This document shows, piece after piece, positions 25,017 through 37,448 of a stretch of 64,000 bases of DNA. Position 1 is the first letter of the stretch. The number at the start of each line of letters is the position of its first letter. The position numbers and the translations under genes are program-made. Origin of the DNA: Lepeophtheirus salmonis (Eukaryota; Arthropoda; Copepoda; Siphonostomatoida; Caligidae); NCBI RefSeq assembly GCF_016086655.4, contig NC_052136.2:5766001-5830000 (forward strand), in the 5' to 3' direction. The notes beneath the pieces are model-generated. The model was not told the origin of the DNA, searched no databases, and saw only the letters and a program-made list of their open reading frames with translations.

Positions 25017-25770
25017 CAGGAATCAGCAACCTGCAGCTTCAGAGCCGCATGCGGCTCTTTCATCCATATGCTGTGGCTCTGGGATGGGATTTTTTTAAAC
25101 TGTAACATTTCATTTGAGTGAATTATTGTTTTTTCTATTCAAATCAAGGCCCCCATGTACGTCTCAAAAACGCCCAAAGGTTGACTAAATTTACAGCTAA
25201 CAGCATTTTTTATTTATTAGTGCATGTATGGTTAGAATTTATGTGTAACTTTTTAATTTATATGAAACAGATCTTTAACTATGCATTTTTATTAGTTGTT
25301 TAAGAGTTTAGAGAGTAAATTATAAAGTTTTGAAATATATAGTTTTTGAATATGAAAAATAATTTAAACCATATAAAATTTCACCATTTGTCACATGAGG
25401 CATATTTTTTAAACAGTCATTGTACAAAAGTTATGGAAGATTCAACAGAACAAACAGTTTTAGTTTAAAGTCCTGTCTACTATCCTTCTTTTTAACATAA
25501 TAATGGTCTTTGTAATGTACATTGTAGATTGTACAAGTCTACAAAATTGGGATTTCAAAATCTTTGTCACACAAAAACAGTCATTATTGTGCAAAATTGC
25601 TCACAAATTCAAATTTCTTGTTCAAACGACACAAAATAAAGAATTGAAACTTTAAAAAAATCGTAGTTTAAACACACTTTTACCCTAAAAATGACTTATT
25701 ATTAAGCTTCATTTTAGATATCCAAACGAGTCCAAATGGTTCTTTGAATATAAAAGGTTGCCGACCCCTG
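25017..25770. mobile_element. Non-autonomous hAT-like element
   Basis: The ends CAGGAATCAGCAACCT and AGGTTGCCGACCCCTG form a 16-bp imperfect inverted pair of the CAGGGGTCGGCAACCT type known from hAT elements. Subterminal gcagcttcagagccgcatgc also fits. The 61-codon internal ORF shows no recognisable transposase. The flanking 8-mers do not match, so any target-site duplication has decayed. Confidence 0.7.
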
Positions 25771-26559
25771 GTTTACACCAAGGAATGTAAACGTTGATTT
25801 TCTTTCGCAATTTTTAACTGTAAATTATTTTTGAGCCCATTTATATATATACCATATATATAATTTCTATATCATGGCAACATGATCAAAGTATTACATA
25901 AGTAAACCTAATATAAAACATCGTTTGGAAGGTCAAGAACGGTTAAATAATGATGACTGAGCAACAACTGCTGTTCTCTTTTATAATATATATATTTTTT
26001 TTTTCAGGTAAGTTCACAGTCCTCCTCATATTATCTTTTTTGAGTCTCTCTTCTTTTTATTTTTAACAGTACATATGAACATCTGAACTTGAATTATTAT
26101 TTTTTTCCCTACATTTTTCCCGCAATAGTGATGCATTGGATTTGAAGGTCACCAAGATCGGAAATCCATTTCCTTTGATTCATATGTATGTATTTTCATA
26201 GAAGTTACTCCCTCCTACTTCTATGAGAGTCAGTTGACCTTGCATTCAGTCTTCAGAATGATGGAGTAAAAAGATATTTTACAGAAAATATGGCGGGAAG
26301 AGATATGCGTGTGATCCGTGGGATTTCTATTCGTCCACCATTGTTGACTATTCCACCGTCTTTTTATCATGGAGGAGGTATTGTCTTCATTATAAAATCC
26401 GCTCCGGAGTGCACGGGTACTTTTTTTTTACAATGAACTGCCCGGTTTTCTGTGGTACAAGTAATTCATTTTTAAATATTTTATAATTTAAATTTATTAA
26501 TATATTTAAAATCCTATTTTCGAAATATTAATCTCTTCCCGTGTCCTCTTTTTGGAAAT

Positions 26560-26790
26560 GAGAATACATATAGTTTGTACTTTGCGTTTGTTTTGGATCT
26601 GTACCGGTCTAAGACCGTTATAGTATTAACTAATTCGGTCTGGAGCGGTCTTTTAGTAGCACAGTAGTAGCACAATTCGAATTTAATCCGGTCCTAAGAC
26701 GGTTTTTATTAGTGAAAAATATATCATATATATGTGACCTTTTTTTCAAAAAAGGCAAAAAGTTGCATAAAACCGAACCGAACAAAACAT
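26560..26790. repeat. GGTC-rich dispersed repeat, subtype 2
   Basis: ctgtaccggtctaagaccgt, attcggtctggagcggtctt and tccggtcctaagacggtttt, colinear with 24690-24850. A microduplication (cacagtagtag) lies inside. Confidence 0.6.
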
Positions 26791-28950
26791 TATTAACACT
26801 ATGTAGTAATCTAATAGTTATTGATTTACATGTCCCCCTTTTAAAGGGATTGCAGGGCTATATATAGCCTTTGTTATTATATAGACTTATCAATTAACAT
26901 GGAGCAAACCCCAGACTTTAAAGCATTATTATTTGTAACCTTTCATTTATGAATAATATATTGAATTCGGTCTAACATCCCTCCGAATGAGAATTTGAGT
27001 CCTCAGCTTTCTTCATTTACACATCTGCTTCCCTTGGCTATAGAGCAGTAATAATAATTTCGCTGTTGAAACTTAGGGATATGAGTTCTTCTATGTGAAG
27101 CGGGGGGAAGTTTTTTGAAATATTGTTGTATTTATGTCGTCTGTAGCAGCGGAGCAGCTCTCTTTTGAGAGACTCTGATTAAGAGGGAAATTAGCATTTT
27201 ACCTCCTCTCATATAACATATATGTACACATAGCGATAAAATCCCAACGTACGTGGGGGTCATTTTATATGCGATTGACAATGATTAAAAAAATCATTCT
27301 TAATATCTGGTACTTTTTACTCTTACAAAATACTCAATGGCTCAATACCACGTAATAATATTGTTTAGTAAATTTACAATAAATAGTATATTGTTGTGCC
27401 TACAGATGGCGGTTTTAACAAATTGTATTTGGTATAAAAGGAATCATAGAAATGCAGAAGGATTAGCGACATTCTTTAGGTACTTTAAAAGAAGAGAACA
27501 TGATGGAACTCTCGGAATCTATGGAATACTCCGTGTACATTTTACAAATGTCTTGACTCAAATCTACTATTATGACTATGAAAAAAACGGTCATGAAAAA
27601 AGAGAGAAAAACCCTCAAGCGTCTAATTCATGAAATTTTTTCTCTTCTTTTTATTTTTGAACAACATATATGTACACACGGAAGATCCCTGAGTCGTCGG
27701 TTACTTAGTTATAATGGTGTAGACTAAAAAAAGAAATTTTTTAACCGTTGAAAAAAAAATAGATCGAAGGAGAAAGTGTCGTTTTGTAGGGTGAGGAGGG
27801 GGTAGAGGGGTTGCTTTGCTGTTATTATTGCATCCGTATCGATCCATTTTCGTGGAAGTTTCTCTGCACGCCCCCTTATGTCAGTATATTATATAAAGAA
27901 ATATAATGTCGTCCCATCATCAATGTGTAATTCTTCTTCTTTCATTACGCGGGCTTTCATTTAAAATGTTGTGACGTCATGGATGTACACTATGATCCTT
28001 GAATATGATTTGTTAATCCACCCGCGAATTAAAATTATAAATAAAAACTATCTATGTACGTGTGACCAAAAAAATATCATTTTACTTGCTATTTAATTTC
28101 GAATCTAACTATTAAACGAATTGCCTCTCCCATGCAGTTTTCATCGCTATCACAAATGTTTTATTTATCAGTATTAAAAAAAATTACACATCAGCAAATA
28201 ATATGATGAACAGAGTACCATAAAAACTCCATGATCGAACGGATTAGAAGCTTGTAGAGACTTATAATAATAATATTCAGAAATAATAATAAGAAGCTAA
28301 ATAGTAATGTGGGCAACGTTGTGTACTCGTTCAAAAAAAAAAAGTTGTATTTTGAATATACCATCTGAGCCGAGAGATATAATCTATTGGCTAAGAAAAT
28401 ATATATAGAATATTGTTAATAATAAATGAAATAGTCCCTATAAGAGCTTTAATTTTTGTGTAGTAGGGCCTAAATAACTAAATTAGCGTATCTATCATGA
28501 TATAAAGAGGACTCCCCCCTCGCGTTTTTGTGCTATTTATTATGTGTATCAGAACTGTTGTAGCGAATCATCATTGTGTTTTCCTTTCATATATATATAT
28601 ATTAAAAAAATGTAGTAAGAAAAAAAGAAAAAGAAAGATATGCGGGCGCGCTCCTGCTATAAGTTGTCTAGAGTTGAAGTAGCAGCGATGAATTAACGGC
28701 TGTACAAGAGAGTGCTTTTCGTTTGAAAAAAAGGAAAAAGGTAAAGGAAAAAAAGGAGTTGTTCAGTTGGCTCCTGGATCTTACAGAGTGTGGTTAATGT
28801 GTACTTTATACTATCACATTTGGCGCAGTTAATTAGGAACAATAGGATCACCGTCATAATTTGAGAAATTAGAAATAAAATATGTGTAATAATTAACCTG
28901 AATTAAAAAGATAGGTTGTTTTTGTGAGGATATACATCAGCACGGAGATT
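26791..28950. other. Region upstream of cyclin A, no gene recognised
   Basis: AT-rich DNA with TA microsatellites (e.g. 28590-28605). One 98-codon ORF at 27337-27633 could not be supported. The cyclin A promoter must lie at the right-hand side, but no element is distinctive. Confidence 0.4.
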
Positions 28951-28960
28951 ATTACTAGGA

Positions 28961-28976
28961 CTACTACTACTACTAC
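28961..28976 (+). repeat. (CTA)n microsatellite in cyclin A leader
   Basis: A CTA trinucleotide run lies about 50-65 bp before the cyclin A start codon, probably within the 5' untranslated leader or core promoter. No TATA box is obvious close to it. Confidence 0.7.
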
Positions 28977-29025
28977 TTGATAGTGCGCGTTCATCTTCAT
29001 CAACTAAGATACTCGACAGAACAAG

Positions 29026-30715
29026 ATGGCTACTCTGCGACACTCTTCTAATCAGGAAAATAATGGAGGTGGACCCTCTAACAAAATATCCGCAGGTCCC
29101 ATTATACGTCAAGGTGGACGCGCTGTCCTCGGGGATCTCTCCAATAAAAGCTCCGTACCTTGTGTCTCAAAGGAACCCCTCAAACCTCAAGTAAATCCCG
29201 CCTTATTTCAATTAAACTTGCACAATTTACTAATTCTTGTTTATTTGGCGTTCTTTTAGGCTTTTACCATATATCAAGATGATAAGGAGTCCTTTGGAGG
29301 GGCTGGAAGCTGTGCTTCCTTGTCTTCCGCTTCCAAGAGAACAAGAAGTCGAGCACCATTGAAGGAAGTGGACTTTTGGGCGGATAAAGTGGCCAAACTA
29401 CCCTTAATCCAACCTCCACCTTCAATGACCACCACCACCCATTATAATCCTGAATCAAGTATTAGTTCGCAAAGTGAAGATGATGGCGCGGAGTCCATGA
29501 TTCTGGATACAAGTCTCTCAGGAGACAATTGGAAGATTAATCGCGTTCCTCCTGTCAGTTATAGTCAAGTTATTGAGATTCAAGAGTATACTTTGGATAT
29601 CTTTCATTACCTCAAGGGAACAGAGGTGCGTCTTCTCCTTCTTCTTCCTACAGCCTTCTTTCTATTCAATCTTCTAACTCGGCCTCTTTTTCTCTTCTAG
29701 TCCAAACTCATGCCCAAGTGGAATTATATGACCAAGCAACCTGATATTACGTTCACCATGCGTTCCATCCTTGTGGATTGGCTTGTTGAAGTAGCTGAGG
29801 AATATAATTTATGTACTGAAACCCTGTACCTCTCTGTCAATTACATTGATCGTTTTCTCAGCTATATGTCAGTTCAAAGGGCCAAGTTGCAGTTGGTTGG
29901 AACTGCTTGTATGTTCATTGCTGCGTAAGACGTTTGTCACTTGAGTGTGGGAAATAATTGTTTATAACTAACGTCTTCTTCTTTTATCAACAGTAAATAC
30001 GAAGAAATTTATCCTCCAGAGGTGAACGAGTTTACTTATATCACGGATGATACATATAGCAAAAAACAGGTTCTACGAATGGAACATTTAGTCCTTAAAG
30101 TACTTGGCTTTGATCTTACGATGCCAACAGCTTATTTCTTCGTAAATCAATTTTCTAAGCTCTCAAAAAGTTCAGAACAAGTTACGTTTTTGGGACAAGT
30201 AAGTTGATATTACTTGATTATTGAGGGCGCTAGTTGCCCTCGAGATTTTTTAACCATCAACTATGACGTCATCATTTTTTTTTTTTACAAAATCCAATGA
30301 ATCTATTATTAAGTTATTCTAATTATCTTATTTTTTATAGTACTTGAGTGAACTTACCTTGTTGGATGGAGAACGTTACTTGGTTTATACTCCCTCAATC
30401 GTTGGTGCTGCATCATTGACTTTGGCTCGTCATACGTGTAAACTCACACCCTGGCCGCAAGAAATGGAAGAAATAACGGGATATCGGGTAGAGGATTTCC
30501 AAAGTTGTTTAGTCAACCTTCATAAGACTTTTACGGATGCACCAAAATCTCAGCAGCAAGCCATGAGAGAAAAATATAAGCAAGATAAGTAAGTAAACGT
30601 CTATTGTGAATGCAAATTGAAAGGAATTAATTCAGAGCATAATTTCTATAAATCTCCTTTCTTTTTTAGATATAAGAATGTATCCGAGATGACTCCACTA
30701 CCCATATCCTCTTAA
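29026..30715 (+). CDS. Cyclin A (mitotic/S-phase cyclin), six exons
   Basis: Exons: 29026-29190, 29260-29625, 29701-29924, 29994-30198, 30341-30588, 30670-30715. All introns are GT-AG, 69-142 nt, and all phases agree, giving 417 residues and a TAA stop. Seen: a destruction box RAVLGDLSN at residues 32-40, as expected for ubiquitin-ligase (APC/C) turnover; the motif FTIYQD just after the first intron, in the place of the conserved A-type cyclin N-terminal segment; MRSILVDWLVEV from residue 197, the hydrophobic patch and helix 1 of the cyclin box; then NYIDRFLS, KLQLVGTACM and KYEEIYPPEV, which are diagnostic of A-type rather than B-type cyclins. The second cyclin fold runs from exon 4 to exon 5, ending with REKYK and a short tail. 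Known family role: CDK1/CDK2 activation in S phase and G2/M. Length is close to other animal A cyclins; the C terminus is slightly short. The start is the first ATG, in a purine-rich context (acaagATGg). Orthology to A-type is firm. Confidence 0.95.
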
Positions 30716-32130
30716 AACTTATCAAAGCATTAGCCGAATTAATTCAAAATTAGGAATGTCGTTCATTCAATTATAATCGCTCTTTAGTTAATCAAATTCA
30801 TCCAGTGTCAACTCTTAAAACATAAATGAGTAACGATGTACTCATTTGTCGTCTTGCAGATCTGGGGATTTGGACGTATTGTCTACCTTTTTATTTATAT
30901 ATTTCTTGATATATATATAAGCAAAATGAGCAAAGCTATACATGATCCCAGTTTTTTTTTAGTTGAAATGCCCACCTTTCAATGCCTTCTTTCTCCTTTT
31001 ATTAAATGTTTAATCTCTTGGTACAAAGTGGACGATATTGGCGTGTGTGAAATGCATTACATTTTGTAACTAATAAGAGTAATTGGGGTAACTTACTATG
31101 AACCTCTGTTTTTATTTCAATTGTGTAAGAGGATAATATTGTGGCAAGATCTGTATATATATTTTTCCCCATAAATATATTCAATTCCAAAGATTAAATT
31201 AGGTTATCTATTTCATCATCATCTTCTTTAAGATCATATTCATTCTGAAGAGCTTTTTTTTCGTATACATATATTTTGTAGTAGTACGTTTTTACTTACT
31301 TTTTTTTTTATAAAGGAGATAAATTAATTTTTAAATGTGAAATCTGTATTTTATAAATCTATCTATTTTCCATATATATTCTCTCATATAGTAGATTAGA
31401 AAAGTACGTTTCAAGCTTATTCCAATTGATCTCATTCCGACCTCTGTGTCCATTTTGTTTTCATCCAACAAAATACTCTTCTTCAATTCAAATGTATAAC
31501 ATTGGTATATAATTATTTAATAATTTTACAAAGATATAAATAAGCTTATTCGTTATTTTGTTATCATTTTTGCAATAAAAAAAAAAGCTAAATTTGTTTT
31601 AAAAACTCGGGGTATTATTTTTTTGTCTACTATGCGTCTTGGCTATTTAGTTAAGTGGGCAAGATATGTGTTGTATTATAATACTATTTTACAACCATTT
31701 TCCTAAAATTGGTTAGTGATGAGAAAGACAGTCTTCTCTGCTTTGTACGCACAGTTCTGGGGCTCCATTTATTTCCAATCGTACATACTATTACCATTTT
31801 CTCAATAATATCCTACATTAATTTCACAATTCCACGTTTTTAAATTCACTTAATACTTTTCCATATTATTATTTCTACTACTGTATCCCACCTCCCATGT
31901 TGTTGTCTTCATCATATACACTTAAATACCTCTAGATGATGAGCTTAATGCCTTTTCTCTTGCAGAAAAGACCACTATTGTCAAGAAGTATGTGTTTTAT
32001 ATAGATATTTTTGTTTGTATCTCCTGTAATAAACGTTATTCAATATTAGTGTTGCATGCTTGATTTATTTTTGCTCAGTCATGGGTACTATTAGCTTTGA
32101 GGACATAGTCATACACCTATAAAATCCTGG
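30716..32130 (+). other. Cyclin A 3' untranslated region and downstream sequence
   Basis: Non-coding, AT-rich, with candidate polyadenylation signals noted separately. No repeat family or second gene was recognised. Confidence 0.45.
31574..31579 (+). promoter_or_regulatory. Candidate cyclin A polyadenylation signal
   Basis: AATAAA followed by an A-rich run, about 860 nt after the cyclin A stop. A second AATAAA occurs at 32028-32033. Which one is used cannot be told from sequence alone. Confidence 0.35.
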
Positions 32131-32137
32131 ATCCATG

Positions 32138-32288
32138 TAGTGATGTCAGTCCTTATTTATCCAGTTAGGATTGTCGAACCAATTTAAAAAAAGGAATACA
32201 GTTGAGTGTCGCCATGAAGGAAAAACTTTTATCAGTTTAAGGACGGGACGGCACTCTTCAGTCCTAAATATGGATCGACACAATCATG
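32138..32288. mobile_element. Short MITE, family P
   Basis: Left end tagtgatgtcagtccttatt; right end cctaaatatggatcgacaca then atca. This 151-bp foldback is the shortest member of the family seen here. Confidence 0.6.
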
Positions 32289-32399
32289 ACTTTCCCATCC
32301 CAGTTGTATGGGGTAAGAAAAAAAGAAATCCTTTTACTCTAGATGGCGTTAAAAAGAAAAGATGTTGCACTATCAAAAACTTGTTATATAAATATAGGA

Positions 32400-32620
32400 C
32401 TGGTTGAATGTGTCTCAAAGAGAAAATACGCCATATTTTACAGTTTGTCTTAGAGCAAGACGAAAATGTAATCCATACAAATATGAATAGTGTTTTTGGT
32501 TCTGATACTGTAACAGCCAAATACGTGAATAAAATGATGGAAATCGTAGAGTCCATCCGTCATTACTGTTTGATTGCTCAGGAGATAAACATTAATGGGA
32601 AAAAATTTAAAAAAAAAAAT
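32400..32620 (+). mobile_element. Mariner transposase N-terminal relic with internal deletion
   Basis: An 83-codon frame reads EKIRHILQFVLEQ...VFGSDTVTAKYV and then NKMMEIVESIRH and LIAQEININ. The first part is the first helix-turn-helix of a mariner transposase and the second is the linker and second helix-turn-helix. The residues expected between them are missing, so an in-frame internal deletion is inferred. Confidence 0.65.
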
Positions 32621-33224
32621 CCTTTAAAAATAATAGTTTTTTATTTCTTGTTACTATAGTTCATATTAATTGTAAAAAAAAATTTTTTATGGGGGGACTG
32701 AGTAAGAACGAATGGGCTCTGTTTACAAAAATGGTATGGGCCTAGGACTTCAAGATCGAAAACCCATCATATGAGGGGTTATCTACAAAGTAAATATGCA
32801 AGTTTGTGCAACTTTTGCAACCTCAACTCCATCCAAACTGAATGTTTTTAATAACTTTTTAATAGAAGAGAAAAATTTGACAAATAAAAAAGAAGGATTT
32901 TTTTTTCACTGGACAAATACTTTTTTTTAGAAAAGTATAATTTGATGATAATTTTTTTGAAAGGGCAAATTTTAACAGTTGACCTTTTTTAAGGAAAAAA
33001 GTCACAATTTCAATGATATTTTTTGAAATATCAAAATTCTTCAATTAATCTGACAAAAACATGTGTCTTTTTGACAAATTTGATAACATTAGCCAGGAAG
33101 TATAAAAATGTTCGCAATTCTTTAACTTTTTAAAGATATAAAGTTCGCACATACAAGCCCCTTCCTACTTGTGTGTGTACGTTGTACATAGGCCCTAACA
33201 TGGAGTTCCAGAGTACCCTATGGG

Positions 33225-33530
33225 CCAGAAGTGGTAGGAGGACAACTTACCTTTCTGGTCAAAGAAAATGTGCCCCCCCCCTCTACGCACCAGATGCCAA
33301 CCCATTGGACTTCACTTTTTTGGTGCATGTTGTGTAAAAGACCTGCACTGTCCGTCAACCACATATCAAGAACTTGAAGGACACCGTCATCTAGCACTGG
33401 GATCCCATGTCTGAGAACCACATCCGCTATGGGTTCAAGGTCTTCCGTGGACCCCTGGAAGCCATCATTGCTGCCAAGGGGGCTACAGCGATGATTAGGG
33501 CAGACAGGACATCATATTAATTATTTTTGT
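33225..33530 (+). mobile_element. Tc1-like transposase C-terminal fragment
   Basis: Frame pieces read MDFTFW, then WDPMSENHIRYGFKVF and LEAIIAAKGGY, matching the end of Tc1-like transposases (final helix, xLEAIIAAKGG). It is frameshifted and its 5' part is missing. Confidence 0.6.
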
Positions 33531-33983
33531 AATTAATTCTTAAAATTTATGCATATTATTTATGTCAAAAATGAAGAGGAATAAAGTACCAGAAGAAATA
33601 AAACTTAAAATTATATTTAAAAAAATCATAAAATGATTAATTCAATGAGTCCAATGGATTTTGAAATCTAGTTCATTTTGGAAAAGACAGTCTGCAAGAA
33701 GCCCCATCCTAATTTGGATGTTCTGAAAGCCCTCCTAATTAAGGAATGATGCCAAATTTCAAAGAGGGTGGCTCATGCCTACTCAAGACTGTACATTTTC
33801 TAAAAGGCGACCATTTTGTATATATTTTTATTATCTATTCCTATGACATTCAGTAATATTTATTCAAAATTATAGGTTAATAATTATCGCAATAAAAAAG
33901 TTATATACGATTTTAAATTTATCAGTATTTAAGGTCCACTCTGTGTATTTAACCTTGTTCTGCCAATGTATACCTATATATGG

Positions 33984-34147
33984 AGAGGCGTCTGCAGGAC
34001 TTTCCTTGAAGGGACTCTATTTTTTAGAAGGAACATGAAAAATTCTAGAATTAAAATTTTAAGAAATTATTTTTTTTAAAGAAAATAAAACTTTAAACGA
34101 CAAAGATTCCTCGATTGAGAGCTCCAGCCAACCTTACAGACGCCTCT
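33984..34147. mobile_element. Minimal AGGGGCGTC-family element without minisatellite core
   Basis: Exact 11-bp inverted ends AGAGGCGTCTG and CAGACGCCTCT. Just inside lie caggactttccttgaaggg and gagctccagccaacctta, which match the two subterminal signatures of the larger elements, but the AT-rich core is almost absent. Total 164 bp. Confidence 0.7.
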
Positions 34148-34149
34148 AA

Positions 34150-36860
34150 GATGAATTATTAATAATAGTGAATGATTTCAAACTTTTTCGAATGATAAAT
34201 TTGCCGGATTAAAAAATCAAAAAATCGAGGACCCTCTTAGATGTTTCCACCATCATGTACCTAGTTTTATATTGAATATACGTACAAAGGATATTATTTG
34301 TGAAATTTATATATATATATTTAACGAATATACTTATTTATATAAATAACTAGCAAAGGGTTAACCGACGTTGCTCAGCCCAAGGAGGAAGCGGAAAATC
34401 ACATTGACAATGGTCAATGTTATTACAATATATTGCTTGTATATTACATAAAATATATCATTATTATTAATTTTTTTTTAAATATTGTGTTATAAACTTC
34501 AAATAATATACCAACATATATGCATGAAAAGATTTGTCTAAATAAAAGTTCCATCTTTCATTTTTGTCGAAAATTTGCCAAAACTAAAGACGTAGTAGCA
34601 TTTATTGGCATTGTAAAAAGAAATACAAACGTAGCAAGATTTTATTGGTACAAGCAAAACCAAAAAGTTATGGATAATAATGTTGTCGAACAAATAACCC
34701 ATGATAGCTGGTTCATTTTGAAAAAAATCAAAAAGTTATGTAATAAAATGTTCAGGAAAATAATAATATTACAGTGTAGTATTACGATTTTAACTATTAG
34801 GTCTAAAATGCATCGTTTTGTGGCATTTCTTAATAAAAAATTGAAAATTGACGTTTGATGAAAAAAAGAGAAAATTGAAAAAATTATTCAGAAAATGAAA
34901 GATATTTTAGATAAACATCGATTTTTATTTGTCAAATTTATATGCAAACGAATCTCCAAACAAATTTCTACAAACTTTATATTTTCGATGACTCCAATAT
35001 TCTGTGAAAATCTTCTTCTTTTTTTTGCATCTAAAAAAACAACAACCCTATACTTTTCACAGATTTCTTTTTTTTTTGCCCATAACTTTTTTGATTTTGA
35101 ATAAATTTAGATAATGTTGTAATTCATAGGCCACTTTTAGATTTATAACTCAACTCCTTATCCTTGAGCTCCAAAAACAACTTCCTTACATAACCCTCCC
35201 CCCTCCCCAAAATGGGAACCCCTTGTTAGCCTGACCAGGTTCAAAAATGGCACCCATGCAAATTAATTGGCAATGTAATCTTATTATACAGTAGAGTGGA
35301 CTGGAAAAAGTTGAAGCACGTTTTACTAAATTAGTTGGAGATATATCATATTAGACGGACCAAAGTTTTACACAACAGACATACATATATATACTAATAG
35401 TTAAACGAGTTAAAATACATTTTTGATAAGAAAGTTTTTTGTAATCTTCATTTGAATGTGTAAATTTACCTGTCATCCTAGGGACAAGTAATCGAATTGA
35501 CTTAAAGCTCTATTTGGCACATTTTATCGTTGCTTTAGGTTTTTTTTTCCCTATTTGAGTGGCTGATATTACTTAGATAAAAAAATGGTGGGGTGGGGAA
35601 TATTCATTTTTGAAAGATTACTTTTAATATTATGGAACACCCTAATATATATACAGACTATATTGCGATGCTGATAATTTTTTGGGCCAAGCCTCCTTCC
35701 AAATGATGAAAGCTAGAAACGCCCCCGTTAAATAATATAGACTATTTTTAGTATATAGTAATTATTATATTTTTGAGCGATTTTTTTTTTTTTTGGCAAA
35801 AATAAGCCAAGAACGAGCGCTAAAATTTAGAAAAATGAGCACCCATAATATCAAAATTGAGCAATTTTTAATTAAAGAAAAATACAGTTTTATAAAGATA
35901 ATTAAAAGTAAGTAGTGTTATTTTATATTTATCTTAATTTATTCATAAATTTTGCTATATTATATCAACAAATCAAGATTTCAGAAAGATTTTCTTCCAT
36001 CATGATTGGTAGCTTGAAACATACTTAAAGACCATTCAACTTTTTGTAGTTGGAGCAAATTTGAAGGTGGTTTGACTTTCAGGAATCTTGTTAGTACGAG
36101 ATTTCTTATCATCGTCACCACTGATAATACATCCAACCTTTTGCATTAATGGAAGATCTGGATTTGGCAATTAGATTCAAGATTGACTGGGATCATTCAA
36201 CAGTCAATTTTGAGCCAAATTTCCCCTTCCGCTAATTAGCTATTGTGGAATCTGGCTCCCTCATCAATATTCGATCATGTAATCATAACCCTGATTGCAT
36301 CATATATATAATTTTACCTTCAAAAAGAGAGCCTAATGAAGGAGGGTTTTTGCAGCTGGATTTTCTCTCAAAAAATATAATTAAGGAATCATCAAAAGCT
36401 ATTGTGTACTCGAAGTAAAGCCCAAGCTTTCTATATTTATTTCATTCCAGACTGGAAAAATGAGTAATTTTCACACAGAAAAGGGTATAGCAAACAATTT
36501 ATTGAGCGATTGAGCTAAGCAAATCCTAAGTCTAGTAATTATGTGAGCAAAGACTTGAGGCTTAACTTAGACTTAAAGCATAAGAACTACTCCAAATCTC
36601 TGGATCCAGGAATGTAAAATAATGTATATATATACTTGTTTAATTAACAAATTATATTTTTATTAATTTCTGCAAGAAGTTCTACTCACTCAGTGTAATA
36701 TCGTCCGTTGTGATTAAACGTCATAATATATTTTTTTGCAGTTCGAAGACCCTTTTCCAAAAGAACACTTTAATAAATTTGTTTTATGATGATTCATATT
36801 GCAATACTATCTAATAATTATCTATTAGACTATTCTAATGAAAAACACTTCTTGATCATT
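34150..36860. other. Unannotated stretch
   Basis: Contains gttaaccgacgttgctcagc at ~34360, of uncertain origin, and an AT-driven 112-codon ORF at 34520-34858 judged non-coding. Short phrases with gagcgatttt (35775) recur near 43950. No gene recognised. Confidence 0.4.
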
Positions 36861-37150
36861 ATAAGGTCAGGGACAACCTCGGGATAAAGGAGTGTCAATC
36901 AGGACTCTACCAGATACATAGGATAACAGATTTGATATAAACGATTGATTAACTTTGCAATGTCTATTGAATCTCAATCATTGATTAACTTCTCCCCTTG
37001 TTTAAACGTTTTTTCTCATTCAAATTTGTCTGTTTAATTAATTATTATACAGTTGTGATGATTTTTATTCTAATAGCGGTTTGAGCCAACTGATGAAGGA
37101 TCCTTATAGGTAAATGAATCAACTATTAATCAATCAGCATTAGCTAATAA
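36860..37150. repeat. Dispersed repeat Q, copy 1
   Basis: ggagtgtcaatcaggactct, ccagatacatagga and ttctaatagcggtttgagcc occur in the same order at 53565-53830. The following block (gaatcgtcatcaaatatatt, 37209) matches 55011, so the element continues to at least ~37240. Confidence 0.55.
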
Positions 37151-37159
37151 TTCAACATT

Positions 37160-37448
37160 TTATCTATTAAAATTAATGTAAAATGAATGGGAATCATAAA
37201 CATAGTATGAATCGTCATCAAATATATTTATTATTTGTTTCGGCAGTGTTCGTTCCGGCAAAATGTAATTCGACAAAGCTGTAAACACTTCTGAATAAGT
37301 ATGTGGAATTAAGATCAAGTGATGAGGGTAGCCAAAAGGTTTTGTGTCGAAAGTACTCAAAAATATCTTTGGACCATTGTTCATTTGCAGCGTGGACTAG
37401 GACCTCATTCTGCTGACATCTTATGTGGGTAACGAAATCTTTACACAT
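37160..37448 (-). mobile_element. Tc1/mariner-superfamily transposase fragment
   Basis: The minus strand reads KDIFEYFRHKTFWLPSSLDL, the segment leading to the third catalytic residue of Tc1-like transposases (typically F.W.PSSPDLNP), followed by SVYSFVEL. The surrounding protein is lost. Confidence 0.45.

Noticed and set aside
26290..26436. 48-codon ORF starting MAGRDMRVIRGISIRPP with coding-like look
   Set aside because: Too short, no homology recognised, no partner exon identified. RNA-seq would decide.
27337..27633. 98-codon + ORF, Cys- and Tyr-containing, with an acceptor-like tract inside
   Set aside because: No family resemblance, no supporting splice partner, and several other ORFs of 80-110 codons in this AT-rich window are clearly repeat- or chance-derived.
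34355..34395. Phrase gttaaccgacgttgctcagc resembling a repeat seen in other invertebrate genomes
   Set aside because: Only a short match remembered by eye; no ends or coding sequence here to classify it.
34520..34858. 112-codon + ORF
   Set aside because: Lys/Ile/Phe-rich composition typical of translated AT-rich DNA; no motif; no splice context.
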